From Schistocerca nitens (lineage: Eukaryota; Arthropoda; Insecta; Orthoptera; Acrididae): a DNA stretch of 64,000 nucleotides. Position 1 is the first letter of the stretch. Every line of letters starts with the position of its first letter. The position numbers and the translations under genes were made by a program. The DNA lies in contig NC_064614.1 of NCBI RefSeq assembly GCF_023898315.1, forward strand, positions 380,803,348 to 380,867,347, given 5' to 3'. The notes under the pieces are model-generated. The model worked only from the letters and a program-made list of their open reading frames with translations, was not told where the DNA came from and did no database searches. Below, one piece after another: positions 10,420-23,639 of this stretch.

Positions 10420-11692
10420 CTTCAAAAAATTATGATAACTTATGCGTTATTAGTTATACTAAAAATACTAGCACGAATCCTTTACAGCAGAATGGAAAAA
10501 ATGGTAGAATCCGACCTCGGGGTAGATCAGTCTGGATTCCGGAGAAATGTAGGAACACGCGAAGCAAATACTGACCCTACGGCTTCTCATAGAAGATAGG
10601 TTAAGGAAAAGCAAACCTACATTTATAGCATCTGTAGACCTAGAGAAAGCTTTTGGCAATGTTGAGTGGAACAGTCTCTTTCATATTCTAAAGGTAGTAG
10701 GAGTAAAATACAGGGAGCGAAAGGCTATTTACAATTTGTACAGAGACCAGATGGCAGTCGAGGGGCACGAAAGGGAATCAGCGTTTGAGAAGGGAGTGAG
10801 ACAGGGTTGTAGCCTAACCCCGATGTTATTCAATCTGTATATTGAGCAAGCAGTAAAGGAAACAAAAGAAAAATTTGGACTAATAACCGAGGTCCAGGGA
10901 GAAAAAGTAAAAAAATTGAGATTTGCCAGTGACATTGTAATTCTGACAGAGACGGCAAAGGACTAGGAAGAGTAGTTGAACGGAATGAATAGTGTCTTGA
11001 TAGGAAGATATAAGATGAAAATCAACAAAAGCAAAACGAGAATAATGGAGTGTAGTCGAATTAAATCAGGTGAATTAGATTAGGAAGTGAGACAAAGTAG
11101 ATGAGTTTTGCTAGTGGGGCAGCAAACTAACGGATGATGGTCGAAGCAGGAAGGATATAAAATCTAGACTAATAATGGCAAGAAAAGCGTTTCTGATGAA
11201 GAGAAACTTTTTAACATCAAGTATAGATTTCAGTGTCAGGAAGTTCCTTCTGAAAGTATTTGTATGGAGTGTAGCCATGTATGGAAGTGAAACATCGACG
11301 ACAAACAGTTTAGATAAGAACAGAACAGAAGCTTTAGAAATGTGGTGCTGCAGAAGAATGCTGAAGATTAGATGGGTGGATCACATAAATAATTAGGAGG
11401 TACTGAATAGAACTGGGGTGAAGAGAAGTTTGTGGTACAACCTGACTAAAAGAAGGATCGGTTGGCAGGGTGCATTCTGAGGCATCAAGGGATCACCAAT
11501 TTAGTACTGGAGGAAAGCGTGAGGGGTAAAAATCGTAGAGGGAGAGCAAGGGATAAATACAGTAAGCAGATTCAGAGGGATGTAGGGTGCAGTAGTTACT
11601 CGCAGATGAAGAGGCTTGCACTGGATAGAATAGCATGGAGAGCTGCATCGAACCATTCTTTGGACTGAAGATCACAACAACAACAGTTAGGA
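10420..11692 (+). mobile_element. Decayed, 5'-truncated RTE LINE copy
   Basis: This copy is collinear with the back half of the RTE element at 52.76-56.05 kb, from the block before ILTRILYRRME to the 3' end. Recognisable pieces are FASVDLEKAFGNVEWNSL, YNLYRDQMAVEGHERESA, GVRQGCSLTPMLFNLYIEQ and LRFASDIVIL (10736-10966), then FVWSVAMYGSETST and MWCCRRMLKIRWVDHINN (11175-11396), then the C-terminal region to 11668. The catalytic box is FASD here instead of FADD. Several frameshifts and stops are present. The end reads CTGAAGATCACAACAACAAC, the family's CAA-rich tail. It is dead and clearly older than the 53-kb copy. Confidence 0.9.
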
Positions 11693-11695
11693 TTT

Positions 11696-13080
11696 AAAAC
11701 CGAAGCAATCACTGAATAAAATAAGTTTTTTGGCATTTTTCTTAGTTTTATTAACCGTCAAAATATGTAACGTGTCCATCAAAGTACCAAGATTCTCAAA
11801 GCGTTCCGTCGGAGAAAGATTTTGGGTACCGCAGGTGTAAGCAATAGCCGCCCTGTGTGGAGCCGGTAGCCTGCTACAGAGAACATGCTTCTACCTGCTC
11901 CGTTGCAGCCCGACCTGCCACGGCTGCGGTAATTCGCACCTTGTGCAACGCCGCGCACTTGCAGTCTCATTGTGTATCTGGGTGACCCGGCTGCGACTGG
12001 TCCTTGTTTCCCTAACTCAGCCTCTAGAGAACAACCACCAGTGCTCGTGTTGATCTAACATGGTATCTAGACTTGCACTGTACCTTCAGAGATAATATTT
12101 CTCAATTTCTATGCTTTCAGTGCGAGAAAACATGACACCCATAGTTTTTGGCTTCCCATTAGGCACTTCGAGTTCTTAGTAAAAACAGAGCATGTATCTT
12201 TCTTAACAGGTATTCTTGTTCTCTTTATTTTTAAAGGTCACAATGATGTATATTTTATCGGGTATTCGATAACCCTGCTCGGGATAATAGAAATCGTTCT
12301 TAACATTCATAGTATAGAAATTTCTTAGGGAAAGGCCTTGACCTAAGTGAATCAAATTTATCGATGAAGTGGCTCCTTTACTTAGATACACCTTATTTAC
12401 GGAATCTGAAACGGGGACGGCGTGATTTAGTTATTCTTACAATTTGCATAAGTAATTATAAGTCTTTGAAGATAAGTAAGGAGGTCGGCGGACCGAACAG
12501 CTGCCATTGTTACATTCACTTGAAACACTACCAATTCTCATTAATGTCTCTTAAAGCAATGTCCGCGGATGTTAACGCTTTACCTCGTATCTTCTTGATA
12601 GCACCAGCTCCGAAATCTTCTTCTGCGGCCTTCCTCTTACTAGATAAATTTCTTCTGACAGTCTCATGTTGATAAGACATCGTTTTCGTGATATAAAATT
12701 CTTGTAGAAGAAATCTTAATAGACATAGGTCTTTCCTCTTACTAAATAAAACCCCACTCCAAATTTGTAATAAAAACTACTGAGATACAGGTCTACACTT
12801 TTTTTCTTCACACAAAAGACGGAGCGTCTCCTTAAAACATGCTCCCATAGAGGCGTCCGAAAAAAGAGAAGTAATTAATAAAAGAAAACTGTTAACAAAT
12901 GAACATTAAACAACTGAAATAGCTGAGGTAACACTGATTCTATGCCACAGTCATGAGAAAGAGAAAGACAAACAATTTAAAAAATGTATCGTCTTTCAGA
13001 TATCCCAGTTTAGATACACTATAGATCGTAGATTTACATTCACCGTAACATCTTTCTCTATTCCTGTGTACTTATGGGAG
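11696..13080. other. No gene recognised
   Basis: A moderately GC-rich patch at about 11790-12050 and AT-rich DNA after it. Small open frames (for example 12364-12672, plus strand) show no family signature. Confidence 0.45.
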
Positions 13081-13084
13081 TAAG

Positions 13085-13980
13085 TCAAGGAGGCTCTGCT
13101 GAATATTTTTCTAATTTCTTACAAAGCAGTACAAAATCTTCAATGATATGATTTTTCATCACAGTCATCCTGCTTTTTAACGCCCTTTGCCCATCGCTAT
13201 ACTCCCAGATTGTGTTTACCTCTTCATCGAAGGTCAATTGGCAGCATCTCAAACCATATTTAAGTGGACGAAATAAACTGAAATCTGACTGGGCGATTTT
13301 AGGACTGTATGGAAGATGCTACTTTTTGAAATGCAGATTCTGAACTGTGTGAGTGTTGGTGCAAATAAAGTACGAAGTTTGCAATGGACCTCGGCATTTG
13401 TTTCGTATTGAAGGCTTCAGTTCCTTGCGAAACATATCACTGCAACGTTGGCCGCTTGGAGTGGCCATCTTTTATAATTAATCTTATAGGATTGGCTCTT
13501 GTGCATCTTAAAAACCTTTGAGCATTACTTTTCATGTTGAAGGTTATCTGTCGAATTTCTTTTTCAGTGGAGGTATGGCGAGTTTCCATACCGTGTCCCT
13601 GCTCACTGGTTCAGATTAATGAGCCCATGTTTCACCTGCAGTGGTGACTCATTTCAAAACCATATCTCCTTCATTAGCTTGACGGTCCAGTATCTGCTGT
13701 TCAATTCTCTTACGATTCAAGTTGTGCTTTTCGTTTCAAGACACAACTTGTTCATCTTTATGAAAATTGAGCGTCTGTTTTACTACTTCAGCAACAGCCA
13801 GTCCTTGGTTTTTCAAAATCAAAGCTGGTCACAGACTTTCTCAATTTTAGCGTTGGTAGTGAATATGGCTGGACGACCTGCACTTTCCTCGTCCTCCTCA
13901 ACTTCTTGGATGCTTCTCCTGTTCCCAGTCGGCCGGTTTGACATCCTAACCCCTTTAAAAAAACTCACATTTAATACTGG
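13085..13980 (-). mobile_element. Mariner-like transposase relic
   Basis: Read on the minus strand around 13330-13200, the frames give LPYSPKIAQSDFSLFRPLKYGLR followed by FDEEVNTIWEYSDGQ. This is the mariner C-terminal block (usually PYSPDLAPSDFHLFGPLK, with DEEV). Upstream on that strand, GQRCSDMFRKELKPSIRNKC fits the preceding region. The remaining catalytic third and the N-terminus up to about 13980 are heavily broken. No inverted ends were recognised. Confidence 0.6.
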
Positions 13981-13984
13981 GTAG

Positions 13985-15047
13985 GATTATTTGTGACCGG
14001 CAGAATAAGGAGTCTTCAGAAAATTTTCACTCTTTATTGCCTATTAGCTTATAACTTTGTCTTTTGTAGGACATAAAATTGAATATAGGGAACAAAACAA
14101 GTAAAGACAAGCAAGACAGTACACATTTTTTCAATCCTTAGGTCCCAGCACATTTTTCTCTCTAATCTTGCAACAGCTTTACACGGCCTGCTTTCCTTTT
14201 TGCGAAAGAATCTGTTATCTGATCAAAGTTTGTCGAACGTTTAAATGAAATTATCGTTGTCTAATACTGAAAAGCTGTAGTATCCAAAACTGATGTGGTT
14301 TCTCGATTTCATTACGTCTATTTTCTCACTGTCTCCTAGATAAAATGAAATAGCCCTTTCTAATATTACAGCTGTTGTAATACACGCCAAATAAGCGAGA
14401 GTGTTTTGGCACAAATGGTCATTTTTATGTATCCCATTTACATAAATAACTCAACAGAATATAATTCACGAAGTACCAACACCAGATGCTTGTTAGGCCC
14501 ACTACAAGCAAAAAGTTTTAAGTTGGGAAACAGTTTCACGTTTCATTCATACACTCCAGTTTCTCAGGCATGAGATCAAAATAATTATAGTACGAAATTT
14601 TGATATAAATTTGAAATTATCATGTTTTTCCATGTAATTTGAGTGATACTTCCGTTTCTTCTCCTTCCTAGTTCTAACAAACAGTCCTGTCTCACTAATT
14701 TTGTAGCTGTTCCTGTCATTGTCAAACCTTATTCTCCGTTTAACTTTACTAACCCTACCAGAACCACAGGTACTGCTATTCCGTGTTTATTCTCCGGATA
14801 GCCATTATTACGTGTTCGTACAACGTGTTTTCCGCGCTATTCCGCGAATGGAACTTAAAGCGACTGCTAACCGGGGACTGTATAACTCTAGTGTAGCGAT
14901 CTAGTGTAGCTGTCAAAATTTCATTTTCTTGCATACACCGAGAAGATAATATGTAACCTTTCTTACCTGTTATTCCACTCTCGTAATCTGAATCTATGGA
15001 TTTCGCTAATAATTATAACAACGCTGATCGTTCGCAAAACCAATAAA
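13985..15047. other. No gene recognised
   Basis: AT-rich, with short open frames lacking similarity. It ends at the left target duplication (CCAT) of the Gypsy element. Confidence 0.45.
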
Positions 15048-15051
15048 CCAT

Positions 15052-15800
15052 TGAAAGGTGGCTACACTGAGCCACAGCGCAGAGATTGCGCCAAAGAGTT
15101 TTATTCCGCCGCCTCCACAGGCAGTTCTTGTCGAGAAGTCTTGGTGGAGAGTTCTTGTCGAGAAGTTGTGGTGGAGAGTGCTTATCGAGATGTGGCAGTA
15201 GTGAGTCGGTGTTGAGATGTTGTAGTAGGGAGTGCTTGTTCCATGTTTTATGCAGTTGTTTGATGGGCTAGACAGCAGATGTTCGAATGGAGATATTGTA
15301 ATGATCAGAGTGCTTTTCGTCAATATATATGAAGGTAAAAAAATTCCGTTTTCTTTTTATTATTTCAATGTTTTAAATAATGCGTCATTACAGGTTCAGT
15401 CAACAAAGCATCTGGCTTGTGTTCTTGTATTAGAGTGTAATTCTGGTTTCCTTAGGCAATTATAGTATTTTTTTTTAATTGCTTCAGTATAAATGGTATT
15501 TAAAATTTCTTGTCTTATTGAAGAAGAACCGTGCCAGATGTGTACGTTGAATCACACTTCCACACACAGAACAGTTACACTTGTGCTTTGGTTTCGTACG
15601 TTTTATAGTTGCTGGGGACTTAATTAACTAATTGTGTTAACGAAAATTTTCTTTCATTCTTTGTTGTTATTCTATGCAGTCAGATTGCGTACTAAAACTA
15701 GTCAGGGCCAACCGTTTACTAGACTTCGTAATCGGACAGACAGCTACTAAAAATTAAAAAGTATTTGCATTTCATATTTAAATAATTAAGCCCCCATGCA
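15052..15800 (+). repeat. Left LTR of the Gypsy element
   Basis: A 749-bp direct repeat of the sequence at 24446-25401, with TG...CA ends. It contains GTTCTTGTCGAGAAG in two near-tandem copies near the start. Confidence 0.93.
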
Positions 15801-15802
15801 CG

Positions 15803-15815
15803 TGGCGACCGCTGC
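15803..15815 (+). promoter_or_regulatory. Primer-binding site of the Gypsy element
   Basis: TGGCGACCGCTGC lies directly after the left LTR. It would pair with the 3' end of an Arg-type tRNA to prime reverse transcription, as is known for the mdg1/412 group. The match to a specific tRNA was not checked. Confidence 0.6.
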
Positions 15816-16123
15816 TTCGGATCGTCCCTTGGAATTATTCTGATTGTAAAAATAGCAGACAGTAGTATTGTTGTAGTAATTTGTAGTTTAGTAATTGTAG
15901 TCTATATTGCATGTGTAGATTTGGTAATTGTCATTCTTCTAATGGTATTTTTTGCAAAATTTAATTTTTGTTGTCTTGTCTATGGGTTTGACAATTTAGT
16001 GCAATTATTTCAATTGTTCGTTAATCGTGTTTGAGGGAAACATTTCGTGTGAATGGTATTGTTGGAGATAAAGTGTCATTGTGTGTAATTTTCGTACAGT
16101 GAAAAGTTTTGTATGTTTTGTAA

Positions 16124-18471
16124 ATGATTACGCGATCGGTGAAAAAGGCAAAAATGATGGATAGTCAGAATGACGAAATTGTTGACATGGCGAACTCGCC
16201 AACACAGGAGAACAGTATGATGAATAATGAAGTGGAAAACAATTTAATAAGTCGGGAAAATAATCCGGAACCATTTCAAAATTTTTCTCAATCAGAAAAT
16301 TCACAGAATACGAGATTAACGATAGAAGATTCTGAAATAGTATCGAACACAGATAGCTTTATGGCTATGCAGAAGGAAGTTAGTTTTGCGGGAAATGTTA
16401 GGGGCGAAAAGAATTTCGAACCGGCTAATATGGAGCAGTTGATGGGTGCTATATTAAATTTGGGAGCACGAATGGAAACACAGTTTAGATCTGAATTAAA
16501 AATACAGATGGGAACAATGGAAACACGGTTGGACTCACAAATAGGAACAATTAGAACTGAGATAGGAACAATGGAAACACGGTTAGACTCACTGGGATCA
16601 CAGTTAGGATCTGAATTAAAAACAGAGATAGGAACAATTAAAACTGAGATGGGAACAATGGAAACGCGGTTAGACTCACGAATAGGGACATGTTTCAAAA
16701 ATATGAAAGATGAGTTAAAGAAAGAAATCAGAGAAGAGGTACAACCGATTTTGAATGCTCACAATAATAGATTAATTTCGATAGAAATTAGACAAAAGGA
16801 ACAGGATAGAGAACAGGAAGAAAGAGATCGCGTGATAGTGCAAAAATTTTCAGAGTTAAATTTACAACGTGCACACGATAAGGAGGAAATATTTGAGAGA
16901 ATCGAGGAATCCGTACCAAATGACAGAATAAATAATATGAACAGTTAACTATTAAATGTGTCAATACTGAAACCCGAGTCGCGACACTTACAGAAGACGT
17001 AAATAAACAGAAAGAACAAATAGGTGATTTATCGGAAAGAGTTGAGGGGATTTCAGACAAATTGACAAGTCTTAGTTTAAATGGGGACAGAGATTCAGAT
17101 GATACAGCACCATTGCCATTTGCAGAAACCGAAGAGTATCAGAACATAAATAAACATGTTGAAAATCAGGGAAAATTTAATGAACGCGTTAAAAGGGAAG
17201 TTGAGGAATTACGAAAGCAAGTCAAACAAATTGAAGGCGAAATCGTAGGAAAAGACAGCAGAAGAAATTTAGAATCACAGATAGCAGAAGGGTTTGAAGA
17301 AAATAATTTATTTCATTTACGGGATGCAACAAGAGAGCGCCAGGCGCGCGAACTTGACAATAATCGACATTCGGTCTGGGACAGACGCGGTAGGTCTTTG
17401 TCGCCACGAGGCGAAAACTTTGACTATAAACACTTTTTGACTGTTCGGAAATTTAAGATCTTTCGTAATTCTAAGAATGACATACATCCATGTTCATGGC
17501 TAGATCAATTTATGTACGCACTTCCACCAAATTGGCCACTAAGTCACAAACTGGAATTTATGTGTGGATATTTAGAAAACGAACCGGCGACGCGCATGCG
17601 TGCACTTATTAGAGATTGTAATAATCTAAATGATTTTTATCATGCATTTCTATCGGCATATTGGTCCGAAAACACGCAAGACAGAGTCAAACATAGTCTG
17701 ATTATGCAGCGTAATTTTAAACAGTCTGAGTTCCGCACGCCGGCAGAATACTTTGAAGACATGATTCGAAAGAATCAGTTCCTGTCCAACCCTTATAGCC
17801 CGACTGAATTAATTCGCATTTGTTTAACTATGCTGCCACAATCCATAAGACAAATTGCTTTAGCTGGAAGATGTAAAGACGACATTGAGACTTTTAAGAC
17901 TTTGCTACAAGAACTTGAGTATGACAACGACGACGGGACTTCTTGTAATTTTTTCAGTGACGGTAATCACGGTAGATTTTCAGAGAGAAGGGATAATGAT
18001 CGGAACGGACGTTATATGGGTAATTTTGAGAATGACAGACGAAACAGACAGGACAATAGATACCAGCCTTATGACAATAACAGACGTTCTAACAGAAATT
18101 ACACAGACAGTTATAATAACGGAAACTCCTACCGGAATGATCAATCATACGGAAACAGTAATCGGTATCATCAAGACAGAAATTATTCGTACAGTAATAG
18201 AAATTCTTACTACAGAAATAACCAGGGTAGTAGATCTAACAATAATTTCAGAAGTGACAGTCGAAATTACACAAGAAGTTGTTATGCAGACAGACAGGAA
18301 AATATAAATTTTAATAACAGACACAACCAAGAATTTGCATCTAACAGACAGGAAGGACCTAATTGGCATCCTCCACGTGACAGAACTTCAGAGAGACAAG
18401 TGCAAATAGTAGAAATTGATCCGCGAAATGACGGGAATAATCAAAGACGTGACGCGAACAATCGACAATGA
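16124..18471 (+). pseudogene. gag-like region of the Gypsy element (fossil)
   Basis: The front part (about 16.4-16.7 kb) encodes a repeated coiled-coil motif, GTMETRLDS, several times. The middle (about 17.4-17.9 kb) carries a retrotransposon gag domain (SWLDQFMYALPPNW, LEFMCGYLENEPA, AEYFEDMIRKNQFL). The last part (about 17.95-18.47 kb) is extremely rich in Asn, Arg, Tyr and Ser, with no Cys-His zinc knuckle visible. Such a basic low-complexity tail could bind RNA in place of zinc knuckles; that is an inference. The region is broken. It precedes the protease part of pol in the usual Gypsy order. Confidence 0.75.
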
Positions 18472-18555
18472 CTTGTAGCTTCGGCTTCTGGCAGCAATAT
18501 AGACGGTTCAGAAAGTAATGACACTACGACTTTACACTACGTACGCCTGGAAGAT

Positions 18556-20670
18556 ATGAGAGACATTTTGCTAGACGAAAATGAACATAATGTAGACGCA
18601 TTTTTACATCCTGTTATTGAAGTATGTGTGGGTAAGAATAAGTTCACTGCAGTTTTAGATTCTGGGAGTCCATTGAATGTCATTAGTGAATCAGTTTTTC
18701 GTATATGTGTAAGAACTATTGCTTTTCCTGTGTTACCTGTTTATAAAACTACAATTCGAGGCGCTATTTCTGGAAAAAGCGTGGAAGTCAAACAACAGAC
18801 CAACTTAAATTTCATTTGTCAAGGATACGAATTTTCTGCTAATTTTATTATTGTTCCATTACTCAGTACACAAATTATATTAGGTATGGAGTTTCTTAAC
18901 ACACATAAGGCAATTTTGAACTTTAAAGAAGGAAGTGTGAATTTGACTGTTGCCGGAATGCCGAAATGTTTGAAATTTTTCGAGTGTTTAGCAAGATCTG
19001 AATCAGATACAAAATGTTTAAGGTTTTTACTTCTGATGTTTTCGTTGAGCATTATGACGACAATGTGTTCATTCATGACAACGACAATAGATACAGAGAC
19101 GCGATGGATGATATAATTAATAGCGAAGAATTAATTAATGAAAAGGTTAAGAAAGCTGAAGTGCCAGATGATGTTGCAAGAGAAGAACTGCACCAAATTT
19201 TGACTTTACATGCTACAGTATTTAGTCATCACACAGGAACTATACAAGGCTTACAATATTTGTTTAAAGTAAAAGAACACACACCATTTCGGGGGAAAAC
19301 GTACGCTATTCCTTTGGCTTACAGAGACAAGGTTAAGAGTGAACTTCAATACATGTTAGATCAAGGCATTATTGAGCCAGCAGTCAGTTCTTATACCAGC
19401 CCATTACACGTCGTTCTTAAAAAGGATGGGTCAATTCGTTTGGTTCTGGATTCCAGACATATAAATAATATCATCATTCCTGAAACTGACCGACCACAAA
19501 ATTTAGGTGAACTTCTTCAACATTTCCATGGAATTGAAGTTTTATCCACGATTGATATGCGCGCAAGTTTTTGGCAAATAGAACTCCACCCTGATTGTAG
19601 AAAATACACTGCCCTTTTAGCCTTTGGTAGCTGTTACCAATTTCCGAAATTACCGTTTGGACTTACTGTATCTTCAGCAGCATTCATGCGTAGTTTAAAC
19701 GAAATTTTACCTGTTTATCTTCGTGACAATATTACTTCATATGTTGACGATATTCTTATTGCTAAACGTACTTGGAGTGAGCACAACAAAATTTTGGATT
19801 CATTATTACGTATTTTTGCAAGAGTTGGCATTTCAGTGAACTTGAAAAAATCTGAATTTGGTCGTTCTCAGGTGAAATTTCTTGGTCACATTATTTCTAC
19901 AGAAGGTATTCTTCCTGATCCAGAGAAACTAGACGCTATTCGTAATTATGCTGTTCCTACCACAAAACGTGATGTTCGTAGTTTCCTTGGTGTCTGTAAT
20001 TTTATTAGGCGCTTTGTTAGATTGGACGATTTGGCCACACCTCGTTTATGTGAACTATCTGGAAAGTTCTTTTTAAACGAAAATCGGTTGACAGCTCTGT
20101 TTGGTTAGTTTGTATTCCTGATGAGTGGGTCAATAAATTGATATGTTACACACATTTCAGTTATGCACACTTTGGTCCCAGAAAATGCTTTCATAAATTA
20201 CGAGAAAATTGCTACTTCAGTAATATGGAAAAACGTATTCGATCTGTTCTTGCCAAATGCAAATTATGTCAAAAGGCTAAGCCGCCAACTATTTCTCACA
20301 GAGCACCGTTGTTTCCTATCATTCCAGCGAAATTAAAGGAGATGGCTGCAGCTGATTTGTTCGGTCCAGTGGTTCGTTCTACTAATGGTTTTGCGTACAT
20401 TTTGGTAGCAGTGGAATTGACATCAAAATATGTGTGTTTTACACCTTTACGCAAAGCAACAACTCGTTCAGTATCTAATGCTTTCATCAAACATTTTCTT
20501 AAAGAAGTGGGTCATGTTGATAAGGTTATATCAGATAATGGATCACAGTTTCGCTCTAAAATTTGGCTTCGTACTCTACGGCGTCGTAAGATTAAACCAA
20601 TTTTCATTTCACTTTTTCACCCTCAATCTAACGCTTCAGAGAGATGGATGAAGGAAATCAATAAATTGTG
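18556..20670 (+). pseudogene. pol region of the Gypsy element (protease, RT, integrase), fossil
   Basis: An aspartic-protease motif (AVLDSGSPLNVIS) lies near 18.65 kb. Reverse transcriptase follows at about 19.3-20.0 kb with PLHVVLKKDGSIRLVLDSR, LSTIDMRASFWQIEL, FPKLPFGLTVSSAAFM and TSYVDDILIA, then LKKSEFGRSQVKFLGHIIS. Integrase is recognised at about 20.15-20.67 kb from its CKLCQKAK zinc-binding end, AADLFGPVVRS, DKVISDNGSQF and FHPQSNASERW. The domain order, protease-RT-integrase, is that of Ty3/Gypsy. A SINE lies in the integrase region. The region is broken and should not be read as a working gene. Confidence 0.88.
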
Positions 20671-20671
20671 T

Positions 20672-20872
20672 TCAAATGGTTCAAATGGCTCTGAGTACTA
20701 TGGGACTCAACTGCTGAGGTCATAAGTCCCCTAGAACTTAGAACTACTTAAACCTAACTAACCTAAGGACAACACACACATCCATGCCCGAGGCAGGATT
20801 CGAACCTGCGACCGTAGCGGTCGCGCGGTTCCAGACTGTAGCGCCAGAACCGCTCGGCCACCAGCGGCCGGC
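20672..20872 (-). repeat. tRNA-derived SINE, family 1, inside the Gypsy integrase region
   Basis: A full-length minus-strand copy with a clean B box and perfect 12-bp duplications (AATAAATTGTGT at 20660-20671 and 20873-20884). It shares the CGCCAGAACCGCTCGGCCAC variant with the copy at 34.6 kb, so the two look like one subfamily. Confidence 0.95.
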
Positions 20873-22559
20873 AATAAATTGTGTCGTCTTTATTGTCATC
20901 AGAATCACAGAATGTGGGATCAGTATCTTCATATTTTTCAAAACATTCTGAATGAACTCCCTAATGATTCATCTTCTTTACCGCCGATATTGATATTAAA
21001 AAATAAAGCAAAGCAACAGTCAAGTCTGCGCGCCGCACAAGGCAGTCGTTGACCGCAAACAATTACTTCCTACGTCACGCGCCTACAGCTGATCGAGCGC
21101 TCAGTGTGAATGCACTGACAGCCGTAAACAAATACACAGTCTAAATTCTCCGATTAAATTCAGTATAAAGCTATAGTGATTTGATGAATTATGTTATTAA
21201 CGTTCAGTATTTTTCAGGACACGGTTCTATAAAATATTTAAGAACTTCAGGTAAATTCTGTGTGTGTCCGACGTTAAGAGGACTTGCTATCGAGAAAATT
21301 TCAGGAAGAATGTAATTTCGAAGAAAAAAGTAAGAAACTAAAAAGGTAACTATTAATTGAGTTTATTTTTCAGGTAACATATTTCCAATTAGGTACGTAC
21401 TTTAGACGTAATTTGCTGCTCGCGATTACGTGATTTATACCTCGTGTTAACTGATTTTGACAATGATTGATTAATGAACAGGGTTGTTACTTTTGTATAT
21501 TATGCATCGCTTGGCTGCTATGCTTTTTCACTGTTGTCACATTTTTTTTATTATGTGCCTGCTGTGCTTATTTATTTAAATTATAATTGTCACCTGATTA
21601 GTTGTGCTGATATGGTTAGGTATGTAAGTTATACATTGTGATTTATCTGCTTGCGCCTTCATGTTTACTTATTAAGATTACATATGAACATTTATTTGCT
21701 AATGCTGATATGATGCTAATGACCTGTTTATTATGTAAGATATATATTTGCTGCTTTGCGTATGGATTGCATATTTACACATTTCTGTTTGTTGTCATAA
21801 CTAGTCTTTAATTTGGTATATAGAAATGCTGATACGAACATGGAGTTTAGCCACAGTATGGTGTTAATTATAGATTGTTCGCTTGGCAGAGCCTCGTTGT
21901 AGGGATTGTGCTGCATCCACTTGTTGTCATTCTGTTCTCTACTGGTATATTTACTCGCTATTGCATGTTTTGCTTACGCTCAGTGCCTTATATTTTTAAG
22001 ATAAGAAAATGAACTGCTATAATTCGACGAACGACATTATTACAAGAAACTTCATAGAAGTCACATGAGCGGGAGGTTTTATGGAAGCTGTATAAATTTA
22101 TGCTAATAGGAAGGAAGCTAACGACATGACATACCAACACTAGGTTTAGACCATTGACAGTTATTGCATTGCATTCTTCGCGAGCAATTGAAATAGCAAG
22201 TGACACTTGACACAAAAAATACTCCACATGTTTGCTTCTGCCATGATTCTTGAAGTGGTGTACACACTGTGAAATATTATGATCGTTCACACTCCGTAAT
22301 CGTACTTACTTACTGAGAGTTATTCGAACTAAAGTCTGTTAGAGGTCATGTATGCATTTCTTTTATTTAATGATGGACAAGGTAACCAAAATGTATTTTA
22401 TAATTCATAATGAGTAGAAGATTTGGGTCAGATGGATTACACAGAGGCTGTGTGTGGACATTGTGTCTTCGGATTGTATGGGACGATGAATTGAAGTCTG
22501 CACTAGGATTTTATCTGTACTTGTTCGAGGAGACTGACTAGAGGAAAGAGTTGTTATGG

Positions 22560-22975
22560 AAGTGAAATGATATTGGCGATAAGGTTTATATGTGTCGACG
22601 TATTGAAGAGGTATTATTGAGGTATTGAGATTGTGTGAAGTTGATGATTATTGAAGTTTTGGTGGACAAGAGGTAAGGTAAATGATATTGATGATAAGGT
22701 TTATATCTATCGACGTAAGAGGTATTATTGAAGTATTAAGATAATGTGATGCTGAGGTTTATATGTGTCGACGTATTGAAGAGGTATTATTGAGGTATTG
22801 AGATTGTGTGAAGTTGATGATTATTGGAGTTTTGGTGGACAAGAGTTAAGGTAAATGATATTGATGATAAGGTTTATATGTATCGACGTAAGAGGTATTA
22901 TTGAAGTATTAAGATTATGTGATGCTGATGATTATTGGAGTTTTGATGGATAAGAGGCAAAGTAAGAGAGGAGCA
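22560..22975 (+). repeat. Tandem repeat block with alternating unit lengths
   Basis: About four units share AATGATATTGATGATAAGG, TTTATATGTGTCGACGTA, GAGGTATTATTGA and GATGATTATTGGAGTTTTG. Longer and shorter forms alternate, giving a higher-order period of about 175 bp. It lies in the non-coding 3' part of the Gypsy element. Confidence 0.85.
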
Positions 22976-23639
22976 TAATTTTTTTTGTTGGTTTATATGG
23001 AACAAGGAGGATGAAGATGGCAGACTAGAACACTAAAGTGGAAGGAAGATTGTCTACACACACTTTGTTAAATCAATAAGCAGTACATACTTTTTTTGGA
23101 GAGAGGAAGCATTTGCATATCTTGGCACTTTGACAGTTGTTCAGCAACTGTACATTTGATTTGGCTTGGCAAACATTGGTCTTGACATGATGACTATGAC
23201 GTTGACTAACTATTATTGACTGATACACACTACTGCCGCTACCACTTGATACACATGATGAACATCAAATTTTGACAGAATTGCATTTACACAGTTAACA
23301 CTATTCAATTACACAGTAGCACTAATGTGGATGAAAGATGAGTGAGTGTGTTTTGTGTGTTTTCCCTTCCTAATCCCAGATAATTGGTACCGACCTATCT
23401 CCTAAATATTATTTTACTTGTTTGTAGTGGCTTGCACTGACACCCATAAATATTATAGGTTTACTGTTATTTGTGTATTGTAATAGTTAATATGACAATT
23501 ATCTGATATCATTTGTGTGTTTATTATGATTTGTATGTTTAGTGTAAGAGCATTGATAATAATTTTGTAAAAGCAATTGTGTGTGCATTCAAACTGTTGT
23601 TCACACCTGCACCTGTTCAACATTGATGTGTGACACTTA

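Noticed and set aside
16288-16698. 136-codon minus-strand frame with repeated VSIVPISV
   Set aside because: Antisense shadow of the repeated coiled-coil motif in the gag region.
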